Source: FEN-1297 sp964618785
GTDB taxonomy: Bacteria; Bacteroidota; Ignavibacteria; Ignavibacteriales; Ignavibacteriaceae
Direction of reading: 5' to 3'
DNA: 25,790 bases
NCBI GenBank assembly: GCA_964618785.1
Contig: CAZUCY010000044.1
Coordinates: forward strand, 1 to 25,790
In this document: positions 23,450-25,790 of the stretch, in pieces
Position numbering within the stretch: the first letter of the stretch is position 1
Layout: each line of letters starts with the position of its first letter
Program-made: the position numbers and the translations under genes
Notes under the pieces: model-generated
The model's database searches: none
The model's input: the letters and a program-made list of their open reading frames with translations, nothing else
What the model was told of the DNA's origin: nothing

Positions 23450-23742
23450 TTATAACTCATGTTATGCAGTTATTCAAATTTCTTTAAGCAGCCCCGGGTT
23501 TTGGCATTGCCGTCGTCATGTGATAACCCGGGTTACGGTAAAACATCAAAAATTTTTGGGCTTTAGTCCATTATGAGGATCATTTATTAGCCTGGTCATT
23601 CATCCCTTTGGGAAAAGCCTGATTTATTTTGTTAATAGTTGTCCCCCGTCTTAAAGAGAAATTATGTTTAACGCCGGGGTTATTTATTAAAATATTAATA
23701 ACTTCGTAACGTGAGTTAACAAAGGCAGACAGGTAATTTTTA
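23450..23742. repeat. Palindrome-rich spacer upstream of ccmA
   Basis: 293 bases with five inverted repeats and no gene: CCCGGGTT/AACCCGGG (23493-23500 with 23525-23532), TGGGC/GTCCA (23557-23570, one G-T pair), TCCC/GGGA around TTT (23603-23613), CCCCG/CGGGG (23644-23648 with 23675-23679), and an AT-rich perfect 7-4-7 repeat TTATTAA/TTAATAA (23684-23701). GC-rich small palindromes in a row resemble REP-like dispersed elements. The AT-rich repeat, 42 bases before the ccmA start, could be an operator or promoter element. Confidence 0.55.
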
Positions 23743-24381
23743 ATGAGCAATTATTCGCTTCAGGCAATAAATCTTAATAAGACATTCGGAAGAAGGCTCA
23801 TATTCAGAGATTTAACTTTTAAAGTGGAAGATTGCGGTATTACGGGCATTTCCGGAGCAAATGGTTCAGGCAAATCAACACTTGTTAAAATACTTGCAGG
23901 AGTTGATTCCCCCACAAGCGGCAAAGTAATTCATGCTGAAAGCGGTAAAAATATTTTACCGGATAAGCTGCATAATCACATAGGATTCGTATCCCCATAT
24001 CTTGTCCTGTATGAAGAATTTTCTGCCTGGGAAAATCTGAATCATTTTGCGGGGATCAGAGATGTAAAATTTAATACTGAAAAAATTAACTACCTGCTTA
24101 ACCGGTTCCTTTTATTCAACCGTAGAAATGATTTTGTAAAGACTTTCTCGTCAGGTATGAAGCAGCGGTTAAAATTTATTTTTGCTTTGATGCATTCTCC
24201 CCAATTAATAATCCTTGATGAACCCACCTCAAATCTTGATACGGAAGGCAAAGATTGTGTTTATAAAATTATTGAAGAGGAAAGCAAATCCGGTATAGTT
24301 ATTATTGCTTCTAATGAGAAATCCGATCTGACGCTTTGCTCAAAAGAAATAAAATTGGAAGAATATAAAAATCACAAGTAA
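23743..24381 (+). CDS. ccmA: Heme exporter ATP-binding protein CcmA
   Basis: ATPase of the CcmABCD complex, which frees holo-CcmE for cytochrome c maturation. 212 residues, one ABC domain: Walker A GANGSGKST (38-46), signature FSSGMKQRL (135-143), Walker B LIILDEPTSNLD (155-166). The sequence alone would allow other short ABC ATPases; the ccmB and ccmC genes that follow decide the name. ATG 23743 has GACAGG further upstream but no tight ribosome binding site. The gap to ccmB is 183 bases and holds only a 41-codon open frame. Confidence 0.88.
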   Translation: MSNYSLQAINLNKTFGRRLIFRDLTFKVEDCGITGISGANGSGKSTLVKILAGVDSPTSGKVIHAESGKNILPDKLHNHIGFVSPYLVLYEEFSAWENLNHFAGIRDVKFNTEKINYLLNRFLLFNRRNDFVKTFSSGMKQRLKFIFALMHSPQLIILDEPTSNLDTEGKDCVYKIIEEESKSGIVIIASNEKSDLTLCSKEIKLEEYKNHK

Positions 24382-24413
24382 CTCTTAACGGCATAGTTAT
24401 TGTTGATACATAA

Positions 24414-24539
24414 ATGACAACAATTGAACATGCGGATTTAATCAGACTTATATATCAGAATAAACTTTATTTTAATTATATTAACACGTCATTTCCTAAC
24501 AGTGAGGAAAAGCTGCTTATTTTTTATATAAAAACATAA
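24414..24539 (+). CDS. Possible 41-residue protein between ccmA and ccmB
   Basis: ATG 24414 to TAA 24537-24539: MTTIEHADLIRLIYQNKLYF... ending FYIKT. It is codirectional with the ccm genes and would fill their gap. It has no membrane segment and no ribosome binding site, so it is not an obvious CcmD (a small membrane protein). Coding is uncertain. Confidence 0.25.
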   Translation: MTTIEHADLIRLIYQNKLYFNYINTSFPNSEEKLLIFYIKT

Positions 24540-24564
24540 ATATTTCCCATACTTGAGAAGTTAC

Positions 24565-25230
24565 ATGAGCATTAAAGCTTACGCACTATATAAAAAAGAC
24601 TTGAATTCAGAACTGAGAACTAAGTATGCTGCAAATTCATTAGCAATGTTCATAATTGTTGCAATTAGTGTAATACTATTTTCAATCGGCAGCGAGAAAA
24701 TAACACAGAGCTTAACGGGCGGATTGTTTTGGGTAGTAATATTTTTCTCGGCTATGTCGGGATTATCAAGAGCATTTGTTGCTGAAGAAGAAAGGGGAAC
24801 AAGCCTGACGCTGCATCTGATTGCTTCACCATCCACAGTTTTTTCAGGTAAGCTTTTATTTAATGTAATCTTAGTATTCTGTATGAACACGATAATTGCA
24901 GTTATTTTCTCAATATTATTTGAAGCATTCATTATAAGAAATTTCGCGCTGTTTGCAGTTTCTTTTGTCCTTGGAAATATAGGGCTTGCTGTGGCATCAA
25001 CTATAATAGCCGCAATTATATCTAAAGCAGGCGCCAAAGGAACGCTTTACCCGGTGCTTTCGTTTCCAATTTTACTGCCTTTAATTTTAACTTGTGTGCA
25101 GTTAACATTACTATCCAATCAAGGTGCGGACTTTGCCGGTGCAAAATTTGAACTTGCAATTGTTTTCTGCTATGATGTTATTATGCTCACAGGTTCCTAT
25201 ATGTTGTTCGATTTTGTCTGGAAAGATTAG
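24565..25230 (+). CDS. ccmB: Heme exporter permease CcmB
   Basis: Inner-membrane partner of CcmA. 221 residues with six hydrophobic segments (about 25-43, 50-66, 93-115, 122-146, 156-178, 193-215). FVAEEERGTSLTLHLIASPSTVFSGK (about 72-97) fits the CcmB cytoplasmic loop, with the EE-x-G motif thought to contact the ATPase. I start at ATG 24565, with GAGAAG five bases upstream; TTG 24553 would only add four residues. The C-terminal end DFVWKD matches CcmB. Followed after 31 bases by ccmC. Confidence 0.92.
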   Translation: MSIKAYALYKKDLNSELRTKYAANSLAMFIIVAISVILFSIGSEKITQSLTGGLFWVVIFFSAMSGLSRAFVAEEERGTSLTLHLIASPSTVFSGKLLFNVILVFCMNTIIAVIFSILFEAFIIRNFALFAVSFVLGNIGLAVASTIIAAIISKAGAKGTLYPVLSFPILLPLILTCVQLTLLSNQGADFAGAKFELAIVFCYDVIMLTGSYMLFDFVWKD

Positions 25231-25261
25231 TAATTTATAATAATTAAGAGGTTTATAAATT

Positions 25262-25790
25262 ATGGTTTGGAAAATATTTTTGTTTGTTCTGCTCTCTTTT
25301 GTATCAATAGCCGGCGTAGCATTTCCTATTGTACCCGTACCACATGCCTGGTATGAATTCCCTTTAATACCCGGGTTAAACGAGAATGCAAAAATAATTT
25401 TCTTTCATGTGCCTACCGCATGGCTTTCAGTTGTTGCTTTTCTTATGTCTACTATCTACAGCATACGGTATTTAAGAAAAAAGGATTTGGATGATGACGC
25501 AAAGTCCTATGCCGCCGCTCAGCTTGGAATAATTTTTTGTATATTAGCCACTGTAACCGGGGCGGTGTGGGCAAGGTTTGCATGGGGTTCATTTTGGAGC
25601 TGGGACCCGAGGCAGACAAGTATTTTTGCTCTGTTGTTAATTTACGGCGCATGGTTCGCATTAAGATCGTCAATAGAATCGGAAGAAAAACGCGCGGCGC
25701 TTTCTGCGGTGTATGCTATTATAGCATTTCTCACCGTTCCGTTTTTTATTTTTATTATGCCGAGAATTATGAGCGGTTTGCATCCCGGTT
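25262..25790 (+). CDS. ccmC: Heme exporter protein CcmC, truncated by the window end
   Basis: The first 176 codons of a CcmC-type heme-handling protein that delivers heme to CcmE. Hydrophobic segments at about 3-22 and 44-64 and beyond. HVPTAWLSV (about 46-54) carries the first conserved heme-ligand-type His, and the Trp-rich WWD-type motif appears as WGSFWSWDPRQTS (about 114-126). The chain runs on past MPRIMSGLHPG, where the second conserved His lies. CcsA-type proteins share the WWD domain, but the ccmA-ccmB context decides for ccmC. ATG 25262 with AAGAGG ten bases upstream. Confidence 0.92.
   Translation, partial: MVWKIFLFVLLSFVSIAGVAFPIVPVPHAWYEFPLIPGLNENAKIIFFHVPTAWLSVVAFLMSTIYSIRYLRKKDLDDDAKSYAAAQLGIIFCILATVTGAVWARFAWGSFWSWDPRQTSIFALLLIYGAWFALRSSIESEEKRAALSAVYAIIAFLTVPFFIFIMPRIMSGLHPG

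Noticed and set aside
1..25790. CRISPR array, rRNA, tRNA or complete insertion sequence
   Set aside because: No regularly spaced direct repeats, no rRNA-like conserved blocks, no tRNA T-loop motif, and only one transposase fragment without terminal repeats.

Overview
The window looks like chromosome of an uncultured or less-studied member of the FCB group, most likely Ignavibacteriota or a Bacteroidota/Chlorobiota relative. Reasons: AT-rich, Gram-negative envelope genes (BamD, outer-membrane barrels), a PorQ-like protein of the type IX secretion system, DUF6588- and DUF4905-like proteins, and many genes without a strong Shine-Dalgarno. No rRNA, tRNA, CRISPR array or intact mobile element was found.

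Region 1 (1-5161, minus strand): a sugar-use cluster. In transcription order it reads GH9 glycosidase, DMT-type sugar permease, ribokinase-family kinase, deoxyribose-phosphate aldolase (deoC), then a Yip1-like membrane protein cut by the window edge. Glycosidase, permease and kinase are visibly richer in G+C than everything around them, so that block looks acquired. Kinase plus aldolase would turn (deoxy)ribose into acetaldehyde and glyceraldehyde-3-phosphate.

Region 2 (5162-10314, plus strand): a 594-base divergent spacer rich in inverted repeats, then tryptophanase (tnaA; key residues favour tryptophan over tyrosine), a DUF4905-like protein, the A and B proteins of the AmmeMemoRadiSam system, and a Rossmann/DUF2520 protein, all tightly packed.

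Region 3 (10315-14066, plus strand): an IS1-like transposase remnant, a NYN-domain RNase-like gene whose stop codon lies inside a nested hairpin, a 330-base spacer with a 20-base palindrome, glycyl-tRNA synthetase, and a secreted TPR-like protein.

Region 4 (14089-18059, minus strand): PorQ-like protein, DUF6588-like barrel, SRAP/YedK protein, then a decaying pair: an MNT nucleotidyltransferase with one frameshift and an AlbA_2-type gene with two.

Region 5 (18060-25790, plus strand): a 421-base spacer sharing a 20-base identical motif with the tnaA spacer; htpX; then an envelope cluster (secreted unknown protein, bamD, acyl-CoA thioesterase, FG-GAP/VCBS protein); then a palindrome-rich spacer and the cytochrome c maturation genes ccmA, ccmB and ccmC (cut by the window end).

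Most unusual signals: the NYN gene with its 3' structure, the structured leader of tnaA, the motif shared by the tnaA and htpX upstream regions, two genes where a strong ribosome binding site points at an ATC/ATT codon, and the frameshifted AlbA_2/MNT pair.
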